Notes: a model not told the origin generated them from the letters alone. Counted from the stretch's first letter, positions 50,966 through 59,640 are shown. The stretch is DNA of 64,000 nucleotides from Candidatus Praeruminimicrobium purgamenti (GCA_018433585.1 JAHDQW010000001.1:62001-126000); one strand, 5' to 3'. Program-made: numbers and translations.

Positions 50966-52396
50966 ATGATTAAGTTTGGTACATCAGGCTGGCGGGGCAT
51001 TATAGCAGACGATTTTACTTTTGACAATGTTAAGATAGTTACGCAGGCAATTTGCAACTATATACTTAATGACGCAAAAGATTATAAGAAAGGCGCAGGC
51101 GTTATAATCGGATATGATACAAGATTTATGTCTGAAAAATTTGCAGTCGCCTCGGCTGAAGTTTTGGCCGGAAATAAGATAAAAGCTTTGCTTTGCAAAA
51201 GAAATACGCCTACTCCTGTAGTGGCGTTTGATATTATAGAAAACAAACTTGCGGGAGGAATTAATTTTACCGCCAGTCATAATCCTCCTGAATACAACGG
51301 CATAAAATTTTCTCCTTCATGGGGCGGACCTGCTCTTCCCGAAACTACTGAAAAAATAGAAAAATATTGCGCTGGCATCACGATAAAGGACGTTAAGTCC
51401 GTGTCTTTATCAGAAGGTCTTAAATCGAAAATAATTGAATATTATGACCCTAGACCTGCTTATATAAAAAGAATAAAAGAACTTGTTAATTTTAAAGCTT
51501 TGAAGAAGTCATCAATTAAAATTGCCGTTGACATTCTTCACGGAACAGGAGATGATTATCTCGATACTTTGCTGTCAGGCGCGGGGATAAAATTAAAAGT
51601 TATAAATAAAGAAAGAGATGTTCTGTTTGACGGGCATTCTCCTGAGCCTAATGAAGAAAATTTAAAAGAACTGAAATCAATAATAAAAAAAGAATCTTAT
51701 AAAATCGGGCTTTCCGTTGACGGTGATGCAGACAGATTCGGAATAATTGATTCAGACGGTACTTTTATAACTCCTAACCAGGTTATACCTATATTGCTTT
51801 ACCATTTAAGCAAAACAAGAGGATGGAAAGGTTTTGCCGTAAGAAGCGTTATGACAAGCCATATGCTTGACAGACTTGCAGTAAAACTCGGCGCCGAAGT
51901 AAAAGAGACTCCGGTAGGATTTAAATATATCGGAGAACTTATGATTGAAAATCCGAATGATTTTATTATCGGAGGCGAAGAGTCGGGAGGTCTTACGATA
52001 AGAGGGCATGTTCCTGAAAAAGACGGAATTCTTGCCTGCCTGCTTATGGCTGAAGCGGTTGCGGTTCATAAAAAATCTCTGGGCGCGATTTTAAAAGATA
52101 TAAATAAACTTACGGGAAATATTGTTACTTCAAGAAAGAATTTTCGTCTGCCTAAAGAAACAATGGAAAAATTCAAAGAAACTTTGAAAAAATCTACTCC
52201 GTCAAAAATAGGCGGAATGACTATAAAAAAAGTTATAACCCTCGACGGTTATAAGTTTATTATTGATGAATCTGCCTGGATCGGTTTCAGATTGTCCGGG
52301 ACAGAACCGATAGTCAGGTTGTATGCGGAAGCCTCATCTAACGATAAATTGAAAAAATTAATTTCTGCCGGAGAAAAGTTTGTCAACGGAAAATAA
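50966..52396 (+). CDS. Phosphoglucomutase/phosphomannomutase
   Basis: 476-residue alpha-D-phosphohexomutase with all active-site loops: start motif KFGTSGWRGIIADDFT, phosphoserine loop NFTASHNPPEYNGIK (about 105), metal loop SVDGDADRFG (about 250), sugar-recognition loop GGEESGGLTIRGH (about 335) and phosphate loop RLSGTEPIVRLY (about 445). It can supply mannose- or glucose-1-phosphate to the nucleotidyltransferase encoded just upstream, from which it is separated by 15 bases including an AGGAG ribosome site. Which hexose it prefers cannot be told. Confidence 0.95.
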   Translation: MIKFGTSGWRGIIADDFTFDNVKIVTQAICNYILNDAKDYKKGAGVIIGYDTRFMSEKFAVASAEVLAGNKIKALLCKRNTPTPVVAFDIIENKLAGGINFTASHNPPEYNGIKFSPSWGGPALPETTEKIEKYCAGITIKDVKSVSLSEGLKSKIIEYYDPRPAYIKRIKELVNFKALKKSSIKIAVDILHGTGDDYLDTLLSGAGIKLKVINKERDVLFDGHSPEPNEENLKELKSIIKKESYKIGLSVDGDADRFGIIDSDGTFITPNQVIPILLYHLSKTRGWKGFAVRSVMTSHMLDRLAVKLGAEVKETPVGFKYIGELMIENPNDFIIGGEESGGLTIRGHVPEKDGILACLLMAEAVAVHKKSLGAILKDINKLTGNIVTSRKNFRLPKETMEKFKETLKKSTPSKIGGMTIKKVITLDGYKFIIDESAWIGFRLSGTEPIVRLYAEASSNDKLKKLISAGEKFVNGK

Positions 52397-53090
52397 TGAA
52401 ATAAACTTGAAGCATGGCGAGCATGACTTTAAAGGTACAAAAAATTTCTGTAAAAAATATTTCATAGCCGGTTTGTTTATGATTTTGCCTTTATGGCTTA
52501 CGGCGCTTGTTATTGTTTTGATTTTTAATTGGACAAGCGGTTTTTCGATGCCTTATCTGCTGCCTGCTTTTAAATTTTTTATTTCAGATAAGTCGTGGGT
52601 GTATATGCTGGCTAAGGTATCCAGCTTCTTTTTGACTCTGGTAATAATCTGGTCAGTCGGTTTTTTCACTACAAAGTTTATAGGAAGAAAGATATTTTCA
52701 TTGTTTGAAGACTTAGTTTCTAAAATTCCTCTTTTCGGCAGCATTTACGGATCATTAAAAAAGTTAACTTCATTTTTTTCAAATAATGATAAAAAGATGA
52801 ATTTTCAAAAAGTTGTCTTTATTCCGTTTCCGAATAAGGATTCTTATTGCGTAGCTTTTGCAACCGGAGAAAAAACAATAAATAACAAAAAATATGTAAC
52901 GACATTTATGCCTACTACGCCAAACCCTACTACAGGATTTTTAATATTAATAAAGAAAGAAGAAGTTTTAGAAACGGATTTTACCGTGGAAGAAGCAATT
53001 ACATACATAATGTCGGGAGGCATTCTTGTTCCGCCCGATAAAGTAGGACCATTAAACTGCAGTTCGGAGAGAGAAAATGGCAACATATAA
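52380..53090 (+). CDS. DUF502 membrane protein
   Basis: 236 residues. TTG start with GGAG 6 bases upstream, overlapping the phosphomutase by 17 bases. Two membrane segments (about 30-50 and 75-98) and the DUF502 core are visible: FIAGLFMILPLWLTALV, IPLFGSIYGSLKKL (about 118), VVFIPFPNKDSYCVAFATG and FMPTTPNPTTGFLILI, ending GGILVPPDKVG. DUF502 proteins are widespread and functionally undefined inner-membrane proteins. Its end overlaps hisS by 14 bases. Confidence 0.88.
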   Translation: MSTENNEINLKHGEHDFKGTKNFCKKYFIAGLFMILPLWLTALVIVLIFNWTSGFSMPYLLPAFKFFISDKSWVYMLAKVSSFFLTLVIIWSVGFFTTKFIGRKIFSLFEDLVSKIPLFGSIYGSLKKLTSFFSNNDKKMNFQKVVFIPFPNKDSYCVAFATGEKTINNKKYVTTFMPTTPNPTTGFLILIKKEEVLETDFTVEEAITYIMSGGILVPPDKVGPLNCSSERENGNI

Positions 53091-54405
53091 GGCACCGAGA
53101 GGCACACACGATATTTACGGAAAAATGGCTCTCGGTTTGGAAAAATTGGATTCCATATCGAGGCAAATATTTAAAAAACATAACTTTAAAGAAGTAATAA
53201 CTCCTATTTTCGAGGAAGCTTCTTTGTTTACAAGATCCATAGGCGAAGCAACGGATATTGTCGAGAAAGAAATGTATGTTTTTGAAGACAGAAAAGGCAG
53301 AAAACTGGCTTTGAGACCTGAAGGTACAGCATCTCTTGTCAGAGCATATATTGAACACAGGTTTGACATGACAGAGCCTATAGGTAAGTTTTTTTATTCA
53401 GGTGAAATGTTCAGGTATGAAAGACCTCAGGCGGGCAGATACAGACAATTTTCACAGATGGGAGCCGAGTACCTTGCAAACCCTAACCCTAACGCAGACG
53501 CTGAAATTATTTTAGTCGCAAAAGAAATTTTATCTGCTTTAAATATAAAAGATATTAAAATTCATTTGAATTCTTTGGGCTGCGCCGGCTGCAGAGCCGA
53601 GTTTAGAAAGAAACTTGTAGATTATTTTTCATCAGTCAGCGATTTATGCGAAGATTGTAAAAGAAGGCTTGAAAAAAATCCTTTGAGACTTCTTGACTGT
53701 AAAATCGATTCGTCTAAATTTCAGAATGTTCCTTCAATGAAAGAGTGTTTATGCGGCGAATGCAGCGACCATTTTAGTCAGGTGCAGACATTGCTTAAAA
53801 GCGTCGGATGCGATTATATAGTCGATGATAAACTTGTAAGAGGGCTGGATTATTATACCAGAACGGTTTTTGAAGTACGTTCTTCTTCAGTCGGTTCTCA
53901 GGATGCTTTATGCGCCGGAGGCAGATATGATAATTTGGTAAAAGAACTCGGAGGACAGCAGATACCTAGCGTAGGTTTTGCTTTGGGCTGTGAAAGGGTT
54001 TTGATGGCTTGTGAACAGAACGGTTTTTTTGAAACGGTTAAGACTGATGATGTCGTTTTTATTGCTGTTGCCGATGAAGATTTATTTCCTCAGGCTTTTA
54101 CATTTGCAAATGAATTAATGTTGAACAATAACAATATAAGAAAAAATATTGAATTGTCTGAAAATATAACAATAGAAGGTCCGTTTTTGAATAAAAGTTT
54201 AAAATCACAGTTTAAACTTGCCGATAAACTCGGCGCAAAGAAAACAGTTGTGTTCGGCAGAAATGAATTTAATAACGGTAAAATTATTATTAAAGATATG
54301 ACTGTTCAGGAACAGAAAGAAATCAGTTTGCCTGATTTTATTATGGAAAGAATTAAAAATTTAGACACTTCCGGTTTCAAAATGTCTGCCTATGCTGAAA
54401 AATAG
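53077..54405 (+). CDS. hisS: Histidyl-tRNA synthetase
   Basis: Class II aminoacyl-tRNA synthetase, 442 residues. Motif 1 region is KAPRGTHDIYGKMA to VITPIFEE, motif 2 is FYSGEMFRYERPQAGRYRQF (about 105), and the histidine-specific motifs are LVRGLDYYTRTVFE (about 258) and the ALCAGGRYDNLVKELGG loop. Motif 3 lies in SVGFALGCERVLM. The anticodon-binding domain follows. Several cysteine pairs (CAGC, CEDC, CLCGEC) in the insertion at 165-235 look like a metal-binding knuckle. It is bracketed by overlaps with DUF502 (14 bases) and tadE (14 bases), so a housekeeping gene is coupled to the pilus genes. Confidence 0.97.
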   Translation: MATYKAPRGTHDIYGKMALGLEKLDSISRQIFKKHNFKEVITPIFEEASLFTRSIGEATDIVEKEMYVFEDRKGRKLALRPEGTASLVRAYIEHRFDMTEPIGKFFYSGEMFRYERPQAGRYRQFSQMGAEYLANPNPNADAEIILVAKEILSALNIKDIKIHLNSLGCAGCRAEFRKKLVDYFSSVSDLCEDCKRRLEKNPLRLLDCKIDSSKFQNVPSMKECLCGECSDHFSQVQTLLKSVGCDYIVDDKLVRGLDYYTRTVFEVRSSSVGSQDALCAGGRYDNLVKELGGQQIPSVGFALGCERVLMACEQNGFFETVKTDDVVFIAVADEDLFPQAFTFANELMLNNNNIRKNIELSENITIEGPFLNKSLKSQFKLADKLGAKKTVVFGRNEFNNGKIIIKDMTVQEQKEISLPDFIMERIKNLDTSGFKMSAYAEK

Positions 54406-54904
54406 AACAGGGAATGCTTTTGTTGAAGCTGTTTTTATTTTGCCGTTGATGGTTGTGATGATAGTTTCGGTTATTTGGTTCGCAAGAGTTTTGTTAACAT
54501 GGCAGCAGCTTGTTTCTGCGGCAAGATACGGTACTGATCTTATAGCCAATACATCAATCAATGCCAAAGATATAAAAAAAGATATAGAAAATTATCTGAC
54601 TCACAGAATGATAGACGGCCGCAGATTGGATATCAACAGCATTAAAGAAATAAAAGTTGAAATAAAAGATTATCCAAAGATAGATATAGATGTTAAAGAT
54701 GTTTCCAAAATTTTTAATGATATAAACGGTTTGTTGAAAGGTTTATTTGTTCCGGATGCTGATGTTTCAACTGTAAAGATAGTATACTCTTATAATCTGC
54801 CTTTAATTATGCGTTTTACCGGTTTAAGCACATTTGATATAACCGTAAAATCATCTGTTTTGTCTGGAAGCGGATGTAAAAATAACATACATACCAGGTT
54901 GTAA
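54392..54904 (+). CDS. TadE-like pseudopilin
   Basis: 170 residues. The N-terminus, MLKNRTGNAFVEAVFILPLMVVMIVSVIW, is the TadE pattern: a short basic leader, G-x-x-x-VE and a long hydrophobic helix. The rest is an extracytoplasmic domain with no known motif. Its start lies inside the hisS 3' end. TadE/TadF are minor pilin-like components of Flp/Tad pili, and the Flp pilin gene follows after 22 bases. Confidence 0.82.
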   Translation: MLKNRTGNAFVEAVFILPLMVVMIVSVIWFARVLLTWQQLVSAARYGTDLIANTSINAKDIKKDIENYLTHRMIDGRRLDINSIKEIKVEIKDYPKIDIDVKDVSKIFNDINGLLKGLFVPDADVSTVKIVYSYNLPLIMRFTGLSTFDITVKSSVLSGSGCKNNIHTRL

Positions 54905-54926
54905 AATAAAAATCGGGAGGATAATC

Positions 54927-55091
54927 ATGTTAAAAAACAATAAAGGGCAGGGGATGGTTGAATATATTCTAATCGTTGTATTAATTGTAATTGTTGCGAT
55001 AGTAGGCGTTAAATTATTCGGGAAGAATGTTAATCAAATCTTTACCTCTTCAGCCGATAAAATTTCTCAAGAAGCAAACGTAAACAATTAA
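54927..55091 (+). CDS. Flp-type major pilin (54 residues)
   Basis: Very short gene missed by length filters. It encodes 54 residues starting MLKNNKGQGMVEYILIVVLI and continuing VIVAIVGVKLFGKNVNQIF. This is the class IVb Flp prepilin: basic leader, G-Q-G, then MVEY with Glu at +5 from cleavage, one hydrophobic helix and a short polar tail. GGGAGG lies 6 bases before the ATG, the strongest ribosome site in the cluster, as expected for an abundant fibre subunit. The stop is 1 base before the CpaB ATG. Confidence 0.93.
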   Translation: MLKNNKGQGMVEYILIVVLIVIVAIVGVKLFGKNVNQIFTSSADKISQEANVNN

Positions 55092-55092
55092 T

Positions 55093-55917
55093 ATGAAAAA
55101 AACTTTTTTAATATCAGTAATTCTGGCTTTGTTGTCAACGATATTCGGGTCTCTTTATTTGTATGACATAGGACAAAGAAATAAATCCATGTCTGAACCT
55201 GTAAAAGTGATTGTTGCCGGTTCTAAAATAGAACAGGGAAAAATAATAACTTCGCAAATGCTTAAAGAAAAGCTCGTTCCTAAGCAGTATGCGCAGCCGA
55301 AACATATATCATCGATAAAAGATTTTTATATAGAAGGTAATCCTTCTTTTATGTCCATAGTGGCTTTTGAAGAGGGCGAACAGATTACTTCAACAAAAAT
55401 CTTGCCTATTACGTCAGATGCGGGAATATCGAACACTATACCGGATAACAAAAGAGCCGTAACCTTGATTTTTGACAGAGATGAGGTCGCCGGAATAATT
55501 TCTCCTGGCAGCAGGATAGATTTGATATCAATAATAGAATATGAAAATAAAGATAAATCGTTTTCTGAATCTTCCGTTGTTGTTGCCCAGAATTTATTGG
55601 TTTTGGCTGTAGGAAATGATGTAATAGGCGGGATAAAAGACCTAAAAAATGAAAATATAACTGTAAATTTGCCGGTTACAATGGCTGTTTCAATTACCGA
55701 AGCGCAGGAGATAATGCTTGCCAGAGAAAAAGGCGTTATAAAGATAGCTTTAAGGCCTGCCGGAGATTTAAGCATCAGTCATCTTGAACCTGTTAAAATG
55801 AGTGATATTCTTAAAGATGCGTCAAAATCGTCAATCAAGCAGCCGAATAACGCAAAAGAAATTCAAAAGTCGCAGAAAGAAGCTCTTGAAATAATTAACA
55901 AATATTCTTTAAAATAA
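55093..55917 (+). CDS. cpaB: Flp pilus assembly protein CpaB/RcpC
   Basis: 274 residues, one N-terminal membrane anchor (about 5-25) and a periplasmic SAF domain. Family features are VIVAGSKIEQGKIITSQML, IVAFEEGEQITSTKI and, in the RcpC part, RAVTLIFDRDEVAGIISPGSRIDLI (about 118). VAQNLLVLAVGND and VSITEAQEIMLAREKGVIKIALR follow. CpaB/RcpC works in the periplasm with the secretin of the Tad system. Here no Tad secretin gene follows, which is the usual next gene. Confidence 0.92.
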   Translation: MKKTFLISVILALLSTIFGSLYLYDIGQRNKSMSEPVKVIVAGSKIEQGKIITSQMLKEKLVPKQYAQPKHISSIKDFYIEGNPSFMSIVAFEEGEQITSTKILPITSDAGISNTIPDNKRAVTLIFDRDEVAGIISPGSRIDLISIIEYENKDKSFSESSVVVAQNLLVLAVGNDVIGGIKDLKNENITVNLPVTMAVSITEAQEIMLAREKGVIKIALRPAGDLSISHLEPVKMSDILKDASKSSIKQPNNAKEIQKSQKEALEIINKYSLK

Positions 55918-55918
55918 A

Positions 55919-57853
55919 ATGAAAAATAAAAAAATTATATCGGTAATTCAAATAGACAGTCCTTTATACGTAAACACCCTTTTAAACGGAATTGCGAATT
56001 TATACTCTTATCATGATAAAAGTTCTGTGATTGTTGATATGAGAAGTTCAAAAAGCGATGTTCTCTGGTCTGTTTACGGTAAAGATAACATAAAGTATGT
56101 CGACGAAATTTTAAATCTCGGGACAAATATTAACTCGCAAATGATCAGAACTTATCTTGATTCAAAAAATGAAATTTTATGCGTCAGAGATATAGATAAT
56201 GTTTTTGAACAGCAAAATTTAAATTGTTTTTTCGAGTGTTTATCTTCCGTATATGATAATGTTATCTTGGTAATACAGGATAAATCTTCAGAATCTAAAA
56301 AAATAGTCTTGGAGATTGCTGATATAATACTGGTTTCTTTTATTAAAGAGCCGACTTCTTTTGAAAACTGCAAGAATCTTTATTTGGAATTTTCTTCTGA
56401 AAAAACAAAAGAACTTAAGATCCTTCCGGTTATGTTCGATATAGAAACCAATTATGATATGGATAACGAAGAGTACGGTTTTATTCGCAAAGATATGGCT
56501 GTTTTGCCTTTATCTTTCAAGATTAAGCAGGAAGTCCTTAACGCAAATTTCTTGTTTAACGATAAATCAAACAAATTTGTAAAAGCTCTGGATCATTTAA
56601 TAACTAAAATCGAACATTATGAATTTAAAAGCGCTTCACCAAAAAAAGATAGTCCGAGCTGCGTTTGTTTATCAGGATATCAGGAACTTAAGTCGAAGCT
56701 CCATAAAGAATTAATTGTGAGAATGCAGGAATATGCAAAGGAACAGGATCAGGCAAAGCTGCGAAATATAATTGAAATGCAGATAGAAGGTTTGTTAAGA
56801 CTGAGCGATGAAAAAATAAGTTTTAACGACGAACAAAAATTAATAAAAGAGCTTTCGGACGAAATTTTGGGTTTAGGTATTTTGGAAGATTTTATTAACG
56901 ATAATGAAATAACAGAAATTATGGTTAACGGTTGTCATGATATTTATGTCGAAAAAAACGGAAAACTTCAAAAAACTGAAGCTAAATTTCACGATGAAAA
57001 TAAATTGAGAACAGTTATAGACAGAATAGCTTCTTCGGTAGGAAGGCATATTGACGAGGCTTCTCCTATAGTTGACGCAAGATTGAAAGATGGTTCCAGA
57101 GTTAACGCTGTTATCTCTCCCGTTGCGCTTAACGGATCTGTTTTGACTATAAGAAAATTTGCTAAGCACAAACTTTCGGCCGATGATATTGTCTCCTTCG
57201 GAAGCGCAAGTCCTGAAATGATGGATTTTTTGTCACAGGCTGTTAAAGATAAAAAGAACATTCTGATTTCAGGAGGGACCGGCAGCGGGAAAACTACATT
57301 GTTAAACGTAATATCTTCATTTATTTCAGATGATGAAAGAATTATTACCATAGAAGATTCGGCAGAGCTTCAGTTGCAGCAAAATCATGTTGTTAGACTT
57401 GAAACAAGAACGAAATCAATAGAAGGAACATCGGAAATAACAATAAGACAACTGGTTGTAAATGCGTTGAGAATGAGGCCTGACAGAATCATAGTCGGAG
57501 AATGCCGTTCCGGAGAAACGCTGGATATGCTTCAGGCGATGAACACCGGACATGACGGTTCAATGACTACCGTTCACTCAAACTCGTGTAAAGATGCCGT
57601 TTCAAGACTTCTTGTTATGGTAATAATGGCAGGCGTTGATTTGCCTGAAAAAGCAATACTTTCAATGATATATTCAGCCGTAAATATTATTATTCAAATT
57701 AAAAGATTTCCTGACGGCGGCAGAAAAATATCCGAAATTTCGCTGCTTCAAAAAAATGACGGCAATTTATATGAAATTATTCCTGTCTTCAAATATGATA
57801 TTGAGAAAAATTCTTTTGTAAAACTTATTTCTTCCGAAAAAGGGCGTTGTTAA
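55919..57853 (+). CDS. TadZ/CpaE-like domain fused to TadA/CpaF secretion ATPase
   Basis: 644 residues; TadA/CpaF is normally about 450. Residues 1 to about 235 have a MinD/ParA-like layout (IISVIQIDSPLYVNTLLNG, SSVIVDMRSSKSDV, YDNVILVIQDKSSE, ADIILVSF). The P-loop is degenerate, like the receiver-less or ATPase-dead TadZ/CpaE proteins that locate the pilus. The TadA part has EITEIMVNGCHDIYVEK (about 333), Walker A ISGGTGSGKTTLLNV (about 448), ITIEDSAELQL, RPDRIIVGECRSGE and GSMTTVHSNS. It powers pilus assembly; the fusion would place the locator on the motor itself. Confidence 0.87.
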   Translation: MKNKKIISVIQIDSPLYVNTLLNGIANLYSYHDKSSVIVDMRSSKSDVLWSVYGKDNIKYVDEILNLGTNINSQMIRTYLDSKNEILCVRDIDNVFEQQNLNCFFECLSSVYDNVILVIQDKSSESKKIVLEIADIILVSFIKEPTSFENCKNLYLEFSSEKTKELKILPVMFDIETNYDMDNEEYGFIRKDMAVLPLSFKIKQEVLNANFLFNDKSNKFVKALDHLITKIEHYEFKSASPKKDSPSCVCLSGYQELKSKLHKELIVRMQEYAKEQDQAKLRNIIEMQIEGLLRLSDEKISFNDEQKLIKELSDEILGLGILEDFINDNEITEIMVNGCHDIYVEKNGKLQKTEAKFHDENKLRTVIDRIASSVGRHIDEASPIVDARLKDGSRVNAVISPVALNGSVLTIRKFAKHKLSADDIVSFGSASPEMMDFLSQAVKDKKNILISGGTGSGKTTLLNVISSFISDDERIITIEDSAELQLQQNHVVRLETRTKSIEGTSEITIRQLVVNALRMRPDRIIVGECRSGETLDMLQAMNTGHDGSMTTVHSNSCKDAVSRLLVMVIMAGVDLPEKAILSMIYSAVNIIIQIKRFPDGGRKISEISLLQKNDGNLYEIIPVFKYDIEKNSFVKLISSEKGRC

Positions 57854-58656
57854 TGTCCGGTTTCTATTTGATTTGTTTCGGCATAAGTTTTTTTATTTTT
57901 GTATATGCGTCGTTTTTATTCATTTTTGAAAAAATCAAGAAAAACAAAAAAGCAGTCGCTGTTCCGCAAAGACGTTCGTCGAAAATAAATTTTTTGGCTG
58001 CAGCAGCCGTTTTTTTATTTCTTTCGTTTGTGTCGAATGTCATATTTTCTGTTATGCTCGGCATAGTTTTTGTTTATTTTGTATGGCTTTTCAGAAAAAA
58101 GAAAGAGCAGGACTATAAAAAGAATATAGATAAACAAATTGTTGAATCAATAAGAATATTCAGAAACGTTATTCTCTCAGGGCAGTCGGTATTGCAGGCT
58201 ATAGATACTGTTTCTGTTCAGATAAAGCAGCCTTTGTCGGGAGAGTTTAAAAGAATATCCGACAGGGTTTCTCTTGGCATCGGCATTGATGAAGCTCTCA
58301 GGGATTCCTCTTTAAATATTCAAAGCGAGCAGTACAAATTGTTTATAGATTCGGTAAGAGTTTCAAATATAACAGGAGCAAAGCTTTCAGACATACTTGA
58401 TAAAATAGAAAAATCAATAAACCAGAGACTTGTGATTTATGCCAAAGTTGAAGCTTTAACATCGCAGGGGAAGATGTCAGGCAACATCATAAGCGTTGTT
58501 CCGTTTTTTATTGTTCTTTTTGTATATTTTGCAGAACCTGAAATGATGGGCGTTTTATTTACGACTTTGATAGGCAATATTATTTTGTTTGTCTCTTTGC
58601 TGATGATGCTTTTAGGTTCTTTTTTTATGAGAAAAATATCGGAGATAGACATTTGA
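57853..58656 (+). CDS. tadB: Tad platform protein TadB
   Basis: About 267 residues, start ATG in a TAATG junction with the ATPase stop. Two hydrophobic regions lie at the N-terminus (about 5-22, 48-80) and two at the C-terminus (about 215-262). They flank a T2SSF domain with SIRIFRNVILSGQSVLQAIDTV, FKRISDRVSLGIGIDEAL and ITGAKLSDILDKIEKSI. This is the TadB/GspF-like inner-membrane platform. An in-frame TTG two codons earlier is a weaker alternative start. Confidence 0.88.
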   Translation: MSGFYLICFGISFFIFVYASFLFIFEKIKKNKKAVAVPQRRSSKINFLAAAAVFLFLSFVSNVIFSVMLGIVFVYFVWLFRKKKEQDYKKNIDKQIVESIRIFRNVILSGQSVLQAIDTVSVQIKQPLSGEFKRISDRVSLGIGIDEALRDSSLNIQSEQYKLFIDSVRVSNITGAKLSDILDKIEKSINQRLVIYAKVEALTSQGKMSGNIISVVPFFIVLFVYFAEPEMMGVLFTTLIGNIILFVSLLMMLLGSFFMRKISEIDI

Positions 58657-59537
58657 TGTATTTATTTTTTGGAACTTTATGTTTTTTTATTCTTTCGCTA
58701 ATAGCAATAAATACCGTATTTGATGTTTCTGCTGTTTTTTCAGATAAGATGAAACAGTACAATGTAAAAAAACATGATAATTATTTTATGTTGGCATTTT
58801 TTCTTTCATTTACTAAGCCGTTTGTTAAAGTATTAAGAAAAATCAAATCAAAATATTTCATTGTTTATATCGACAAAATTGAAGTTATGTTGAAGACATT
58901 GGATTATCCTTATACTAATTTGAACGGGTATGCTTTTTTTATTTTGCAAATTATTGCGATGTTGATAAGCAGTCTAATTGTATTTTTTCTGCTCGGTTTT
59001 GATATAATAATCATAATATGTGCCGGACTGTTATTTTTTATGCTGCCTTATATTAAGATTTATGAGCAAAACAGAAAAAAAACGGCAATGATAATAAAAC
59101 AACTGCCGAATACTGCGGATTTATTATCCGTGATGATTGTTTCAGGAGTTGATTTTAATAACGCTTTAATAAAAATATCTTCAATATTGCAGGGAACGCT
59201 GTCAAAAGAAATAAAGATTATAATTTCAAAAGTTTCGTTTGGAATAGACGTAAAATATGCTCTGAACGAAATGGCGGAAAAATATAATTTGGAACAGCTG
59301 AATTTATTTGTAAGAGCCGTCAATTCGTCGCTTGAATCAGGTCTTGGCATATCGGATGCTTTGAATAAAATTTCAGAGCAGATAAAAATAGAGAATGCTT
59401 CCGTTGCGGAGAAAAAAGCGCACGAAGCTCCGGTAAAAATGCTTATACCGATGACATTGCTTATTCTGCCGACGATATTTATATTACTATTTGCCCCTGT
59501 TATCATTTCTTTTGTAAAAACAGGGTCTCTTTTTTAA
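58656..59537 (+). CDS. tadC: Tad platform protein TadC
   Basis: About 293 residues with four membrane regions (about 3-22, 90-135 as a pair, 262-285). The T2SSF domain shows LPNTADLLSVMIVSGVDFNNALIK, EIKIIISKVSFGIDVKYAL and FVRAVNSSLESGLGISDAL, then AEKKAHEAPVKMLIPMTLLILP, the usual TadC ending. The ATG shares its first base with the last base of the TadB TGA. The Tad block ends here; no tadD, tadG, secretin or prepilin peptidase gene follows. Confidence 0.88.
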   Translation: MYLFFGTLCFFILSLIAINTVFDVSAVFSDKMKQYNVKKHDNYFMLAFFLSFTKPFVKVLRKIKSKYFIVYIDKIEVMLKTLDYPYTNLNGYAFFILQIIAMLISSLIVFFLLGFDIIIIICAGLLFFMLPYIKIYEQNRKKTAMIIKQLPNTADLLSVMIVSGVDFNNALIKISSILQGTLSKEIKIIISKVSFGIDVKYALNEMAEKYNLEQLNLFVRAVNSSLESGLGISDALNKISEQIKIENASVAEKKAHEAPVKMLIPMTLLILPTIFILLFAPVIISFVKTGSLF

Positions 59538-59554
59538 ATTCCACGTTAATAAAC

Positions 59555-59583
59555 TTGACAAAAAAGATTGTCTGTGTTATAAT
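59555..59583 (+). promoter_or_regulatory. Perfect-consensus promoter of the heat-shock operon
   Basis: TTGACA (59555-59560), exactly 17 bases, TATAAT (59578-59583), immediately followed by the CIRCE operator. Transcription would start inside the operator, so a bound HrcA would block RNA polymerase. Confidence 0.9.
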
Positions 59584-59610
59584 TTGGCACTGTTAGTAAT
59601 TGAGTGCTAA
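59584..59610 (+). promoter_or_regulatory. CIRCE operator for HrcA
   Basis: TTGGCACTG-N9-GAGTGCTAA. The right half is identical to the CIRCE consensus (TTAGCACTC-N9-GAGTGCTAA), the left half differs at two positions, and the 9-base spacer is exact. Its position directly against the -10 box and 30 bases before hrcA fits autoregulation by the HrcA repressor. Confidence 0.93.
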
Positions 59611-59640
59611 AAAAGTTGTTTTTAATATAGGTAAAAAATT

